From Chloroflexota bacterium (GTDB taxonomy: Bacteria > Chloroflexota > UBA6077 > FW602-bin22), in the NCBI GenBank assembly GCA_004297775.1, contig SCUE01000004.1:1-64000 (forward strand): a stretch of DNA of 64,000 bases, read 5' to 3'. The notes under the pieces are model-generated. The model was not told where the DNA came from and ran no database searches. It was given only the letters and a program-made list of their open reading frames with translations. Shown piece after piece: positions 9,612 through 18,179 of the stretch. Position numbers and translations under genes: made by a program. Positions within the stretch are counted from its first letter, which is position 1; each line of letters begins with the position of its first letter.

Positions 9612-11111
9612 CTAGGGACGGCCCTTGTCGAGGACGTCCTGGACGGCCTGGTGCAACTGGTCGTAGTACGCCTTGTCCGCCTTGCTCTTGCCCAGCACGA
9701 GCGAGTCGTAAAGGGGATCGATCGCGCGCTGGACTTCCGGTCCCCGGAAGTTGTACGGCGCCGTGAACGGCTCCGCTTCCTTCATCGCCAGGGCGGTATT
9801 GTCCTGGACGCCTTCCGGATACGGCAGCTTGACGAGGTCCGGCGACTCGTACACATCGGCGCGGCCGCCCGGCGTCGCCGACTTGTTGCCAGTCTGCTTG
9901 CCGAGGATGATGCCCGCGTCCTTGCTCGTCATGGCCTTCAGGAACTGCCAGCCGATGTCCGGCACCTTGCTGAACTTCGTGACACCGACCACATCGGCCT
10001 GCGCCAGGGAACCGCGCTGGCCGCCCGGACCCTTCGGCGCCAGCGTCATTCCCCACTTGAACTTGTCGATCTTCTGGTATGCCGCCTTGGTACCGACATT
10101 GGACCGGAAGATTGCCAGTTTGCCGTTGAGGAACGCGGTCGAGGGATCCGGGTTCGTGGCGAGCGGATTCATACCGACCTTGTGAACGTTGAACATATCG
10201 TGCGTCCACGTCCAGCCCCACTGCACTTCCGCCTCGTTCAGGCGTGACTTCTTGCCATCGGCGCTGAAGATGTCGCCCTTGCCGCCGAAGCGGGACATGA
10301 GGATGTAGAACTCGATATCTCGACCCGGGTTCGACCAACCGTACGTCTCGACGTCCGTGCCGGTCTGCTTGTGGACCTTCTTCGCCGCCTCGACGAGATC
10401 GTCGTAGGTCGAATTGTTGGTCGGGATCTTCGCACCAGCGGCTTTCAGCAGATCGATGTTGTGGAAGATACCCACGCGGCTCGGGTGCCCCTTGAATGGG
10501 AGCCCGCCGAGCTTTCCATCGACCTTGCAGAGGTCGATGGTGAACTTGTAGTACTGGCTGAGTTCGAACTTCTCGTCCGCGACGTACTTATCGAGCGGAA
10601 TCGCAATACCGCTCGCGACGAAAAGTTGGAAGCTCGAGTCGCCGGTGAAGTTATGGATGACGTCGCCAAGCTCGCCGGCCGCGATCATCGTCTGCATCTT
10701 CTGGACGTGTTCGGCGTGCGGAACCTGGATCAGTTCGAACTTGACATTGTACTTCTGCTCGAACTGCGGGATGATCGCCGGCCAGAGATCCTCTTCCGGT
10801 CCGGCGCGGACGTGCAGGCGCATCGGCGCCGGCGCTCCGGCGGCGGGCTTCACGGCCGCGGGCGCGGCGGCCGGCGCGGCTGGCTTGGCTGCCTCCGCCG
10901 GCTTGGGCGCTTCGGCTGGCTTTGCCGGCGCGACGGCGGGCGCGGCGGGTTTCGGCGCCTCGGCCGGCTTCGCCGGAATCGGGGTCGCGGTTGGGGCGGG
11001 CGCGGCGCACGCGGCCAAAAGGGCCAGCGCGCCAACGCCGCCGAATCCGCCAAGAAGACGACGACGGGTTACGCTAGATCCAAGATGCATTCGGACAGGG
11101 TTCTCCTTCAT
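9612..11111 (-). CDS. Sugar ABC transporter substrate-binding lipoprotein (Tat type)
   Basis: A family 1 extracellular solute-binding protein that would deliver sugar to the two permeases downstream. The N-terminus carries a twin-arginine-like signal (VTRRRLLGG) and a lipobox (LLAAC, Cys about 35). Next comes an unusually long Ala/Pro/Lys linker (PAKPAEAPKPAA repeats, about 38-95) that should hold the binding domain away from the membrane. The mature part has the usual pattern of two lobes rich in Trp and aromatic residues. Two starts are possible: the ATG used here or one seven codons later (11090), which follows AAGGAG at 12-base spacing. The sugar is unknown. Confidence 0.9.
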   Translation of the reverse strand: MKENPVRMHLGSSVTRRRLLGGFGGVGALALLAACAAPAPTATPIPAKPAEAPKPAAPAVAPAKPAEAPKPAEAAKPAAPAAAPAAVKPAAGAPAPMRLHVRAGPEEDLWPAIIPQFEQKYNVKFELIQVPHAEHVQKMQTMIAAGELGDVIHNFTGDSSFQLFVASGIAIPLDKYVADEKFELSQYYKFTIDLCKVDGKLGGLPFKGHPSRVGIFHNIDLLKAAGAKIPTNNSTYDDLVEAAKKVHKQTGTDVETYGWSNPGRDIEFYILMSRFGGKGDIFSADGKKSRLNEAEVQWGWTWTHDMFNVHKVGMNPLATNPDPSTAFLNGKLAIFRSNVGTKAAYQKIDKFKWGMTLAPKGPGGQRGSLAQADVVGVTKFSKVPDIGWQFLKAMTSKDAGIILGKQTGNKSATPGGRADVYESPDLVKLPYPEGVQDNTALAMKEAEPFTAPYNFRGPEVQRAIDPLYDSLVLGKSKADKAYYDQLHQAVQDVLDKGRP

Positions 11112-11143
11112 TCATTACACGGCTCCCGTAGCGACGGGGCGTA

Positions 11144-11172
11144 AGCATAGCCACCCCTTCGACGCGTTTCCA
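11144..11172 (-). promoter_or_regulatory. Promoter of the first sugar importer operon
   Basis: On the minus strand a TGGAAA (-35) and TATGCT (-10) are separated by 17 bases, each matching four of six consensus positions. The -10 lies 32 bases before the binding-protein ATG. Confidence 0.4.
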
Positions 11173-11200
11173 CTAGTCGTGGCGAATCCCGTGCTTTCTC

Positions 11201-11230
11201 TTGGATAGTTCACGTGCTGCGTGGTATATT
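11201..11230 (+). promoter_or_regulatory. Promoter of lon
   Basis: TTGGAT and TATATT, 18 bases apart, resemble a housekeeping promoter 32 bases before the lon ATG. AAGGGG then lies 8 bases before the start as ribosome site. No CIRCE or other heat-shock operator is visible. Confidence 0.5.
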
Positions 11231-11262
11231 CATAGCCGTAGTCTCTGTAAGGGGTAGTCCTC

Positions 11263-13629
11263 ATGACGCGCGAGATCGTTACGCTACCGGTCGTCCCATT
11301 GCACGACACGGTCATCCTGCCCGGCATGGTGCTGCCGCTGAGGATTGGACGCCGCGGCTCGGTGCGCGCGATTCAACGCGCCCAGGAGTCGGGAGGCAAA
11401 GTGCTCCTCATCGCCGAGAAGGAGACCGGAGAGGATGTCGCGCCGGAGCGTCTCCACCGTGTTGGCACTCTTGGTCAGATCGTCCAGTTGATCCGTCTAC
11501 CTGACGGCACGTTCCAAGCGGTCGTGCAAGGGAACTCACGCGTGACGATCGACGAGGCGCACCTCGATGACGGGGTCATCGTGGCGACTGTCGCGATTGT
11601 TCCGGAGCCGCTTGAGCGCACTATCGAAGTCGAAGCGCTCGTCCGCGGCATTCTCGATCAATTGGCGCGCTACGCCGAATTGTCACGCGATTTTCCCGAG
11701 GGCGCGGTTGAGGGCGCACGTCAGATCGAGAGCCCGGCGCGCCTGGCCGACGCCATCGGATACATCCCGGACATGACGTTCGCTCGACGTCAGGAATTAC
11801 TCGAGATCTTCGATCCCATCGAGCGCCTGCGCTGGGTGACGCGCTACTTATCAACACAGCTCGAAATTCTGGAGACACGCGACCGAATTCAGGGCGAAGT
11901 GCGCAAGGCCGCTGAGGGCAACCAACACGAGTTCATACTTCGCGAGCAACTGAAGGCCATCCAGAAGGAGCTCGGCGAACGCGGTGGCCAGGAGGTCATC
12001 GCCGACGATCTTCGCGCGCAGGTCGAGGCCGCCGGTATGCCGGGCGAGACACGTGCCCGCGCGCTACGTGAGGTGGGACGCCTCGAAACGCTGCCCTCGG
12101 CGTCGCCCGAGGTCGCGGTCATCCGAAACTACGTGGATTGGCTGCTCGCCGTGCCGTGGTCGCGCAAGGATGCCGAACAAGTCGACCTCGTGGAGGCCGA
12201 ACGTACTCTAAACGAAGATCATCATGGCCTCGAGAAGGTGAAGGAGCGCATCCTCGAGTTCATCGCGGTGCGCAAACTGGTGACCAGCAAGGCCGACGAG
12301 GCCGCGCGGCCGCGACCCCGCTCGCCAATCCTCCTTCTTGTCGGGCCGCCTGGCGTCGGGAAGACGTCACTCGGCCGGTCGCTGGCGCGCGCCCTTGGGC
12401 GCAAATACGCGCGCCTATCTCTCGGCGGCGTTCACGACGAGGCAGAGATCCGCGGCCATCGGCGAACCTACGTCGGCGCAATGCCGGGTCGCTTCATCCA
12501 GGCGCTCAAGACCGCTGGCACGATGAATCCGGTTTTCGTCATTGACGAGATCGACAAGGTGGGGCGCGATTTTCGCGGCGATCCGACGGCGGCGCTGCTT
12601 GAGGTCCTCGACCCAGAGCAAAATGGCACCTTCAGCGACCATTACCTCGAAGTTCCGGTCGACTTGAGCGATGTCATTTTCGTGGCGACCGCTAATCAAC
12701 TCGACACGATCCCATCCGCCCTGCGCGATCGAATGGAGACGATTGAGATCGCCGGCTACACCGAAGCGGAGAAGAGACGGATCGCACGCAGCCATCTGCT
12801 GCCAAAGCAATTGGAGGCACACGGCCTGACGATCGAGACACTGCGCATTCCCGATACCGCCTTACTGGCCTTGATTCGCGATTACACGCGGGAGGCTGGC
12901 GTCCGAAGCCTCGAACGAGAGCTGGCCGGTCTGGCTCGAAAGGCCGCGCGCCGCCTTGCCGAGGGCAAGATCACGCGTGTCACCGTTCGTGGCCGCGACC
13001 TTGACCGTCTGATCGGACCGACACGGTTCGAGTTCGGCATGGCCGAGTCGCGCGATGAGGTTGGCATCGCGACCGGCGTGGCGTGGACTCCCGTCGGAGG
13101 CGACGTCCTGACAGTCGAGGTTGGAGTCATGCCCGGTAAGGGCGATCTGATATTGACCGGGCAGTTGGGCGACGTGATGCGCGAGTCGGCCATGGCAGCG
13201 GTCTCGTACGCCCGCTCACGATCGCGCGATCTCGGCATTCCGGACGGCCTGTTCGAGAAGAGCACGATCCACGTTCACGTGCCAGCCGGAGCCGTTCCAA
13301 AGGACGGACCATCGGCTGGTATCACCATCGCAACCGCGCTCGTGTCAGCTCTGACCGGGCGCCCGGTTCGGCGCGACGTGGCGATGACGGGCGAGGTGAC
13401 GCTGCGCGGGCGTGTCCTGCCGATCGGCGGACTGAAAGAGAAGATGTTGGCCGCTCAGCGAGCCGGCATCGGCACCTTCATCCTGCCGTTACGCAATCGG
13501 AAGGATCTGCGCGAGGTCGCCCCGAACGTGCTCAAACGAATGACGATCGTGCCAGTCGCGCACGTCGACGAAGTCCTCGCGGCGGCGCTGCTGCCAGCGC
13601 CGTCGCCGGAACTACGCGAAGTTGCCTGA
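11263..13629 (+). CDS. lon: ATP-dependent protease Lon
   Basis: A homo-hexameric cytosolic AAA+ protease that unfolds and degrades damaged and regulatory proteins. At 788 residues it has the full LonA layout: the N-terminal substrate domain (about 1-200), a coiled helical region, AAA+ module with Walker [10 protein letters not shown] (about 361-369) and Walker [10 protein letters not shown] (about 424), and the C-terminal serine-lysine protease domain. The catalytic pair is Ser684 in GPSAGI and Lys727 in GGLKEKM. It stands alone, transcribed away from the sugar importer and ending at a strong terminator. Confidence 0.97.
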   Translation: MTREIVTLPVVPLHDTVILPGMVLPLRIGRRGSVRAIQRAQESGGKVLLIAEKETGEDVAPERLHRVGTLGQIVQLIRLPDGTFQAVVQGNSRVTIDEAHLDDGVIVATVAIVPEPLERTIEVEALVRGILDQLARYAELSRDFPEGAVEGARQIESPARLADAIGYIPDMTFARRQELLEIFDPIERLRWVTRYLSTQLEILETRDRIQGEVRKAAEGNQHEFILREQLKAIQKELGERGGQEVIADDLRAQVEAAGMPGETRARALREVGRLETLPSASPEVAVIRNYVDWLLAVPWSRKDAEQVDLVEAERTLNEDHHGLEKVKERILEFIAVRKLVTSKADEAARPRPRSPILLLVGPPGVGKTSLGRSLARALGRKYARLSLGGVHDEAEIRGHRRTYVGAMPGRFIQALKTAGTMNPVFVIDEIDKVGRDFRGDPTAALLEVLDPEQNGTFSDHYLEVPVDLSDVIFVATANQLDTIPSALRDRMETIEIAGYTEAEKRRIARSHLLPKQLEAHGLTIETLRIPDTALLALIRDYTREAGVRSLERELAGLARKAARRLAEGKITRVTVRGRDLDRLIGPTRFEFGMAESRDEVGIATGVAWTPVGGDVLTVEVGVMPGKGDLILTGQLGDVMRESAMAAVSYARSRSRDLGIPDGLFEKSTIHVHVPAGAVPKDGPSAGITIATALVSALTGRPVRRDVAMTGEVTLRGRVLPIGGLKEKMLAAQRAGIGTFILPLRNRKDLREVAPNVLKRMTIVPVAHVDEVLAAALLPAPSPELREVA

Positions 13630-13726
13630 CGGAGAGCCGCTCGTCCCGTCGTCGCACGGCAAGGCCGGCTCATCGCTGGCCGCGCGCTGACATGGCCGCG
13701 GGTGGCGCGGACTGGCATCTGACAAT

Positions 13727-13760
13727 GAAGAAGCCCGCCTCGGTCGAGGCGGGCTTCTTC
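13727..13760. terminator. Perfect bidirectional hairpin between lon and the convergent gene
   Basis: Two 15-base arms (GAAGAAGCCCGCCTC and its exact reverse complement) enclose a 4-base loop. Pyrimidine-rich ends (CTTCTTC) read as the U-rich side on both strands. It sits between two convergent genes and can stop transcription from both directions. Confidence 0.9.
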
Positions 13761-13781
13761 GCTCTGGACTAACCGGATAGA

Positions 13782-14903
13782 TTACCGACGGCTGCCGCTC
13801 GGCCGATCCTCGCGCTTTGACTCCTCGCGCTTCTCGTCCTTGCGTTCGTCGCGCTTGTCCTCATCGCGTTCCTCGCGCTTCTCGGCCTTTCGGTCGTGGT
13901 CGCGCTCCTCGCTCTTTTCGACCTTCCGCTCGTCTTCGCGCTTCTCTGCCTTCCGCTCGTCACCCTCATGACGCTTCTTCGCCTCGTCATTCGACGATCG
14001 TGCCCCCGCCAGACTGGCGGTCGCGGTCGGCGATGCGATCGGAGACGCCACCCGTGTCGGCGTGGCCGACGGAACGTCATCGTCCTCAACGGCGTCGTCG
14101 TCGTCGAGGTCGTTCTCGTCGCGGCGAAGCGCGTCCCTCCGGTCCTCACGCCGATCGTGGATCGCCTCTGTGATCGTTTCGCGTACTTCGTGACGAAGCT
14201 CGTTCAAGTCGTGGCGCAACGCCGCGACGCGCCGGCCGAAGCCGCCGGCCGCCATTCCGTGAGCCGCCTCGGCGACCGCGGAATCAAACGCGAGCATTGC
14301 CTCGCGCACAGTCGTCAGGTACGCACGCAGAGCCGTGTCGCTCGATCCATCCGACATCGACCCATTCGTGACGAACGTCGCCAACGCCTGGAGCGCCGCC
14401 AGAAGATCGTTCGCCGCGTCGGTGACATCGGCCTGCGCCGAGCCTGGCAGTCGCGCGATCACGTCCGCGATCTTTTCTTGCAGGTCGCCGATTTCGGGCG
14501 ATGGGGTCGCCGTGCCCGAGGCGACCGGTGTTGAGACTGGTGTGCCCGACGCGACCGATGTCGGCGACGTGGCCGGAGTTTCGGACGCGGTTGGCGAGCC
14601 TACCGGCGTCGTTGCCGCGGTCGCGGACGTTGCCGGCGTGGTCGCGGCCGTGGCCGAAGCAGACGGCGTGCTTGCCGACGTCGGCGACGCCGCCGCGGTC
14701 GCAGTCGCGATTGTTGTGCTCGTAGCGGCCGGATCAACCGTCGGCGAGGCGGCGCTCGTCGCGGTGGCGACCGCGGTCGCGGTCGGTTCGACGGTGAAAG
14801 TTGGTGTTGGATCGAGCGTCTGCGCCGCGGCCAACGTCGGGATTGCGAGTGCCAACGTCAGTGCCGCCGCCGCGGCGATCTTGCGAATGTGCGAGTATGT
14901 CAA
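13782..14903 (-). CDS. Secreted low-complexity protein with charged C-terminal coil, unknown function
   Basis: A 373-residue exported protein. A signal peptide (KIAAAAALTLALAIPTLAAAQ, about 8-28) is followed by roughly 110 residues rich in Thr, Ala, Ser and Pro. A helical middle domain comes next (about 140-245, IGDLQEKIADVIARLPGSAQ onward). After a short acidic block (DENDLDDDDAVEDDD), the last 75 residues are almost only Lys, Glu, Arg, Asp and Ser, predicted to form a highly charged helix or disordered tail. The helical middle recalls the DUF5667-type secreted proteins of Actinobacteria and Chloroflexota, but the match is weak. It ends at the shared terminator with lon. Confidence 0.7.
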   Translation of the reverse strand: MTYSHIRKIAAAAALTLALAIPTLAAAQTLDPTPTFTVEPTATAVATATSAASPTVDPAATSTTIATATAAASPTSASTPSASATAATTPATSATAATTPVGSPTASETPATSPTSVASGTPVSTPVASGTATPSPEIGDLQEKIADVIARLPGSAQADVTDAANDLLAALQALATFVTNGSMSDGSSDTALRAYLTTVREAMLAFDSAVAEAAHGMAAGGFGRRVAALRHDLNELRHEVRETITEAIHDRREDRRDALRRDENDLDDDDAVEDDDVPSATPTRVASPIASPTATASLAGARSSNDEAKKRHEGDERKAEKREDERKVEKSEERDHDRKAEKREERDEDKRDERKDEKREESKREDRPSGSRR

Positions 14904-15095
14904 GCATTTACCTCCAGGGCATCACGATGAGCCCTGCGCCAATAGTCGAGCGCCACGTGCCCCACTGCCATCACCCGTTGGTCACGGACCAACCCGTACG
15001 CCCGTCCTACGGGAGATGACGCCTCTGGGCGATCGGGACGGCCGAGGATCCGCGCCGCAATGGGGGCTGTCTCAGGATGATCCCGGGCGACGCGG

Positions 15096-15104
15096 TGGTA
15101 GAGT
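15096..15104 (+). promoter_or_regulatory. Extended -10 element for the rRNA methyltransferase
   Basis: TGGTAGAGT is an extended -10 box whose end lies only six bases before the ATG. A transcript from it would start at or inside the start codon region, so it would be leaderless. No strong Shine-Dalgarno is present. Confidence 0.4.
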
Positions 15105-15110
15105 CGATCG

Positions 15111-16373
15111 ATGGCACGACGCCGGCGCGCACCATTTGAGCCTCGTTATGTCGAATTAGCGACGTCTGGCCCGTCCCATCTCGGTGGCGCGGTCGGGCGG
15201 ATCGATGATCTCGTGCACTTCGCGTCGTACGCGATGCCCGGCGAAACCGTGCGCGCGAACGTCTTCGCCGAACACGGCAGCTATGTGCGCGCTTCGGCCG
15301 TCGAGGTGCTGGCGAATCGGCATCCCGATCGCACCGCGGCGCCCTGCCCATACTTCGCACGCTGCGGCGGCTGCAGCTGGCAGCACGCACGGTACGAAGC
15401 CGAGACGCGGATCAAGATCGAGATCGTGATCGAGCAGATGCGCCGCCTGGGTGGCTTCGATAATCCACCGGTGCGCCCGATGATTCCGGACACCGACCCA
15501 TATCATTACCGGAATCAAGCGCGCCTCTCGACGCGACGCGACGGCACGATCGGATTCGCTCGCGAGGGCACCCACGCGGTGATGACGATCGAGCATTGTC
15601 ACCTCGTCGTACCGCCGATCAACGACGCGATCGCGGCCATACAGGGACACGTTCCGAAGAAGACCCACCAGGTCCTGATCCGCCACAGCCTCCGGACCGG
15701 CGAGTCGCTGATTCATCCCGCGTTGCCAGATGTGCCGTTCGAGACCGGCCAGCGGTACATACACGACCGCATCCTCGATCGCGAGTTCCGCGTCGCCGCG
15801 AACTCGTTCTTCCAGGTGAATACACGTCCGACGCGCCGAACGCTTCCGGAGGCAATTCGGGCGCCATGGCTCGCCGAACGCGTCGGTGACTGGAGTCAGG
15901 CCGATCTCCTGGCGCTCCTGGCGCTCGATCGGCTCGAAGCCGGCCCGGGCGATCTCGTTCTGGACGCCTATTGCGGCGTCGGCACATTTGCGCTCCTGGT
16001 GGCGGATCGAGTCGGTCGTGTCATCGCGGTCGAGGAAGCCACGAGCGCAATCGAGGACGCGACCCACAACGCTGGCGAGCAATCGAACGTGACGTTTCTA
16101 CGCGGTCGAGTCGAGACGGTGTTACCCAATCTCGATATCCGCCCGCGGGCGGCAATCCTCGATCCCGCCCGAGCCGGCTGCGAACGGCCCGTCCTCGACG
16201 CGCTGATCGCCCGGCCGGTCGAGCGCCTCGTCTACGTCTCGTGCGACCCCGCCACGCTGGCTCGCGACCTACGCATCCTCGTGGATGGCGGCTATCACTT
16301 GCGCGAGATTCAACCGATCGACATGTTCCCGCGCACCTACCACGTCGAGTGCGTCGCGACGCTGGAGAGGTAG
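15111..16373 (+). CDS. 23S rRNA (uracil-C5)-methyltransferase, RlmD/TrmA family
   Basis: A SAM-dependent RNA m5U methyltransferase, 420 residues. The N-terminus has a TRAM RNA-binding domain (about 11-70). A [4Fe-4S] cluster motif follows, with Cys79, Cys85 and Cys88 in CPYFARCGGC and a fourth cysteine in EHCHLV near 163, as in RlmD (RumA). The SAM site reads LDAYCGVGTFALL. The catalytic cysteine is Cys378 in VSCDPATLARDL, and the end HVECVA supplies the conserved Glu. The exact target uridine (1939 or 747, or tRNA U54) cannot be told from sequence. It stands alone. Confidence 0.92.
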   Translation: MARRRRAPFEPRYVELATSGPSHLGGAVGRIDDLVHFASYAMPGETVRANVFAEHGSYVRASAVEVLANRHPDRTAAPCPYFARCGGCSWQHARYEAETRIKIEIVIEQMRRLGGFDNPPVRPMIPDTDPYHYRNQARLSTRRDGTIGFAREGTHAVMTIEHCHLVVPPINDAIAAIQGHVPKKTHQVLIRHSLRTGESLIHPALPDVPFETGQRYIHDRILDREFRVAANSFFQVNTRPTRRTLPEAIRAPWLAERVGDWSQADLLALLALDRLEAGPGDLVLDAYCGVGTFALLVADRVGRVIAVEEATSAIEDATHNAGEQSNVTFLRGRVETVLPNLDIRPRAAILDPARAGCERPVLDALIARPVERLVYVSCDPATLARDLRILVDGGYHLREIQPIDMFPRTYHVECVATLER

Positions 16374-16457
16374 GACGGCCAACTCTCAGTTCACTTGATG
16401 GGATGTGTCGAGCCAGCGACGCGGTCGAAGCCCACGACCGGTCTCTTCGTATTGCCG

Positions 16458-16481
16458 TCGGGCACGCATATCCATGCCCGA
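16458..16481. terminator. Weak hairpin between convergent genes
   Basis: Seven-base arms TCGGGCA and TGCCCGA enclose a 10-base loop in the gap between the rRNA methyltransferase and the aldo/keto reductase. There is no clear U-tract, so the terminator role is tentative. Confidence 0.3.
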
Positions 16482-16497
16482 GGTGGGCGTCACTGGG

Positions 16498-17367
16498 TCA
16501 GGTCGTCTTCTTCCAGTACTCCATCGTCGGCCCGGTGTGCACGCCAGCACCCACGATGGCTCGCCTACGGACGTCCGCGATCTCGCCGGGGGTCATCCTC
16601 CTGAGGTTCTGGGTGGTCCGGATGTTGTCCTCCATCTGCCCCCGCGTGCCGGCGCCACAGACGGCCACGTGCACGCCCGGCTGACTCAGCGCGTACCTGA
16701 GACATTCGGTCGGGTTGAGGGACCGCAACAGGAACGCCTTGCCGAAGATCTTCATCGCCTGGACACCGACGCCGCGTTCGACCGCGACGGGCAGAGCCGT
16801 CTGCTCGAAGCTCAGGTACGCGTGGTCCGCCGCGTGGACCGGCATGAACACCGTGTCCCAGCCGTCGTACGCCTTCAGCAGCGCCGCGTGGACCTCGGGG
16901 TCGCAATGACCAGTGAATCCGATGAAGCGGCACTTGCCGGCCTTCTTCGCCGCCTCGAACGCCTCGATCGCACCTCCGGGGCCCAAGATTGCGTCGATGT
17001 CGTCCCGGCTCTGAACCGAATGGACCTGCCAGAGGTCGACGTAGTCGGTCTTCAGCAGGCGGAGCGAGGTCGCCATATCCTGCTCCGCGTCCTTGGCCGT
17101 GCGCTTCATGGTCTTGGTGGTGAGGAAGACGTCCTGCCGGATGCCCTCCAGGCCGATGCCGTACGCTTCTTCAGCTCGCCCGTCCCAGTACGTACGGGCG
17201 CAGTCGAAGTAGGTCACGCCGAGGTCGTAGACCACGCGGACGTGCGCGGCCGCCGTCTGCACGTCCGGGTGGAGGTCCATCCGCGCGCCGCCCTGCGCGA
17301 TGACGCTCACTTCGATGCCGGTCTTGCCGAACCGTGTGGTGGGGATGTCGCCCGCCTTCATCGCCAT
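16498..17367 (-). CDS. Aldo/keto reductase
   Basis: A 289-residue NAD(P)H-dependent oxidoreductase with a TIM-barrel fold. The catalytic tetrad of the family is complete: Asp55 and Tyr60 in FDCARTYWDG, Lys85 in LTTKTMK, and His116 in WQVHSV. The C-terminal CGAGTRGQMEDNI binds the cofactor phosphate. The ATG is chosen because GGGAGG lies a few bases before it. The open frame continues upstream but into the vapB operator region, so the longer version is unlikely. Substrate unknown. Confidence 0.92.
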   Translation of the reverse strand: MAMKAGDIPTTRFGKTGIEVSVIAQGGARMDLHPDVQTAAAHVRVVYDLGVTYFDCARTYWDGRAEEAYGIGLEGIRQDVFLTTKTMKRTAKDAEQDMATSLRLLKTDYVDLWQVHSVQSRDDIDAILGPGGAIEAFEAAKKAGKCRFIGFTGHCDPEVHAALLKAYDGWDTVFMPVHAADHAYLSFEQTALPVAVERGVGVQAMKIFGKAFLLRSLNPTECLRYALSQPGVHVAVCGAGTRGQMEDNIRTTQNLRRMTPGEIADVRRRAIVGAGVHTGPTMEYWKKTT

Positions 17368-17456
17368 CGAAGCCCTCCCGTCTGCTGGATTCCCTCCCTT
17401 GGTCATAGCACGCTCGTCACCTGACCCGCCCGAGTTGTGCGGCCCCGGGGAACATC

Positions 17457-17507
17457 TCTGTGCCACTTCTGTGACCAGGTGGCACAGAACAGGCCCGTGT
17501 GGCACAC
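17457..17507 (+). promoter_or_regulatory. vapBC operator: three half-sites at 20-bp intervals
   Basis: TGTGCCAC at 17459-17466, GTGGCACA at 17479-17486 and GTGGCACA again at 17499-17506 begin exactly 20 bases apart, two helical turns. The first two extend to a perfect 10-base inverted repeat (TCTGTGCCAC and GTGGCACAGA, 12-base spacer). The third extends to the palindrome GTGTGGCACAC. All lie just before vapB, as expected for autorepression by a VapB-VapC complex. Confidence 0.7.
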
Positions 17508-17514
17508 TTCCCAC

Positions 17515-17784
17515 GTGATAGACACGAGCCCGAGGTATGCCCGCGTGGTCGTGGGTCGGCAGGGCCGCATTGTGATCCCGGCCGAGATCCGACGCGAACT
17601 GGCAATCGAACCCGGCGATAAGTTGATCGCGCTGAACGATGATGGCGAGCTGCATCTTCTGACGCATGCGCAATTGGTGAAACGCCTTCAGGACCTCTTC
17701 GCCCACATTCCGAAAGGAGTCAGTCTGGCCGACGAACTGATCTCAGAACGGCGCGAAGAGGCAAGGCACGAAGACGACGTGTGA
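17515..17784 (+). CDS. vapB: VapB-type antitoxin, AbrB/MazE fold
   Basis: An 89-residue antitoxin with an N-terminal SpoVT/AbrB swapped-hairpin DNA-binding domain (VVVGRQGRIVIPAEIRRELA, about 10-29, then EPGDKLIAL). The C-terminal tail should wrap the toxin (KRLQDLFAHIPKGVSLADEL). The GTG is chosen because the AbrB domain begins right after it; reading further upstream gives non-family sequence that runs through the operator. It overlaps vapC by 4 bp, so the two are translated together. It likely binds the repeats upstream and represses its own operon. Confidence 0.85.
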   Translation: MIDTSPRYARVVVGRQGRIVIPAEIRRELAIEPGDKLIALNDDGELHLLTHAQLVKRLQDLFAHIPKGVSLADELISERREEARHEDDV

Positions 17785-18179
17785 TCGATTTGGGATCGCC
17801 GCCGAACGTCGCCGATGCGTCTGCCCTGCTTGCATTGGTGCTTGGGGAGCACGGTGCCGACGTTGTTGCCGAGATCCTTCCTCAGGCTGTCTGTTCGGCC
17901 GTGAACTGGTCCGAGTTCGCGCAGAAGGCTGCGCAGCGCGGTGTTGAGCACCAGCGCGCCGGTATCTACTTCGTGGGACTCGGGATGACAATCGTGCCGT
18001 TCGACCAGGGTGACGCCGAACACGCGGCGCGAATCTGGGAGCGAACCCGTGTCGCCGGTCTCTCTCTGGGCGACCGAGCCTGTCTGGCGCTCGCCCTACG
18101 CCTTGGCGCGCCTGCCTACACCGCCGATCGATCGTGGGCGTCGCTCGATCTGGGCATCGATATCAGAACGATTCGCTAG
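17781..18179 (+). CDS. vapC: VapC-type PIN-domain ribonuclease toxin
   Basis: A 132-residue PIN-domain endoribonuclease, the toxin of the pair. The four acidic residues that hold Mg2+ are in place: Asp12 in VADASALL, Glu45 in NWSE, Asp98 in LSLGDRACLA and Asp116 in YTADRSW. It should cleave tRNA or rRNA when released from VapB. The start is GTG within the GTGA overlap with vapB. The subtype resembles the chromosomal PIN toxins whose partner has an AbrB fold. Confidence 0.9.
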   Translation: MIDLGSPPNVADASALLALVLGEHGADVVAEILPQAVCSAVNWSEFAQKAAQRGVEHQRAGIYFVGLGMTIVPFDQGDAEHAARIWERTRVAGLSLGDRACLALALRLGAPAYTADRSWASLDLGIDIRTIR

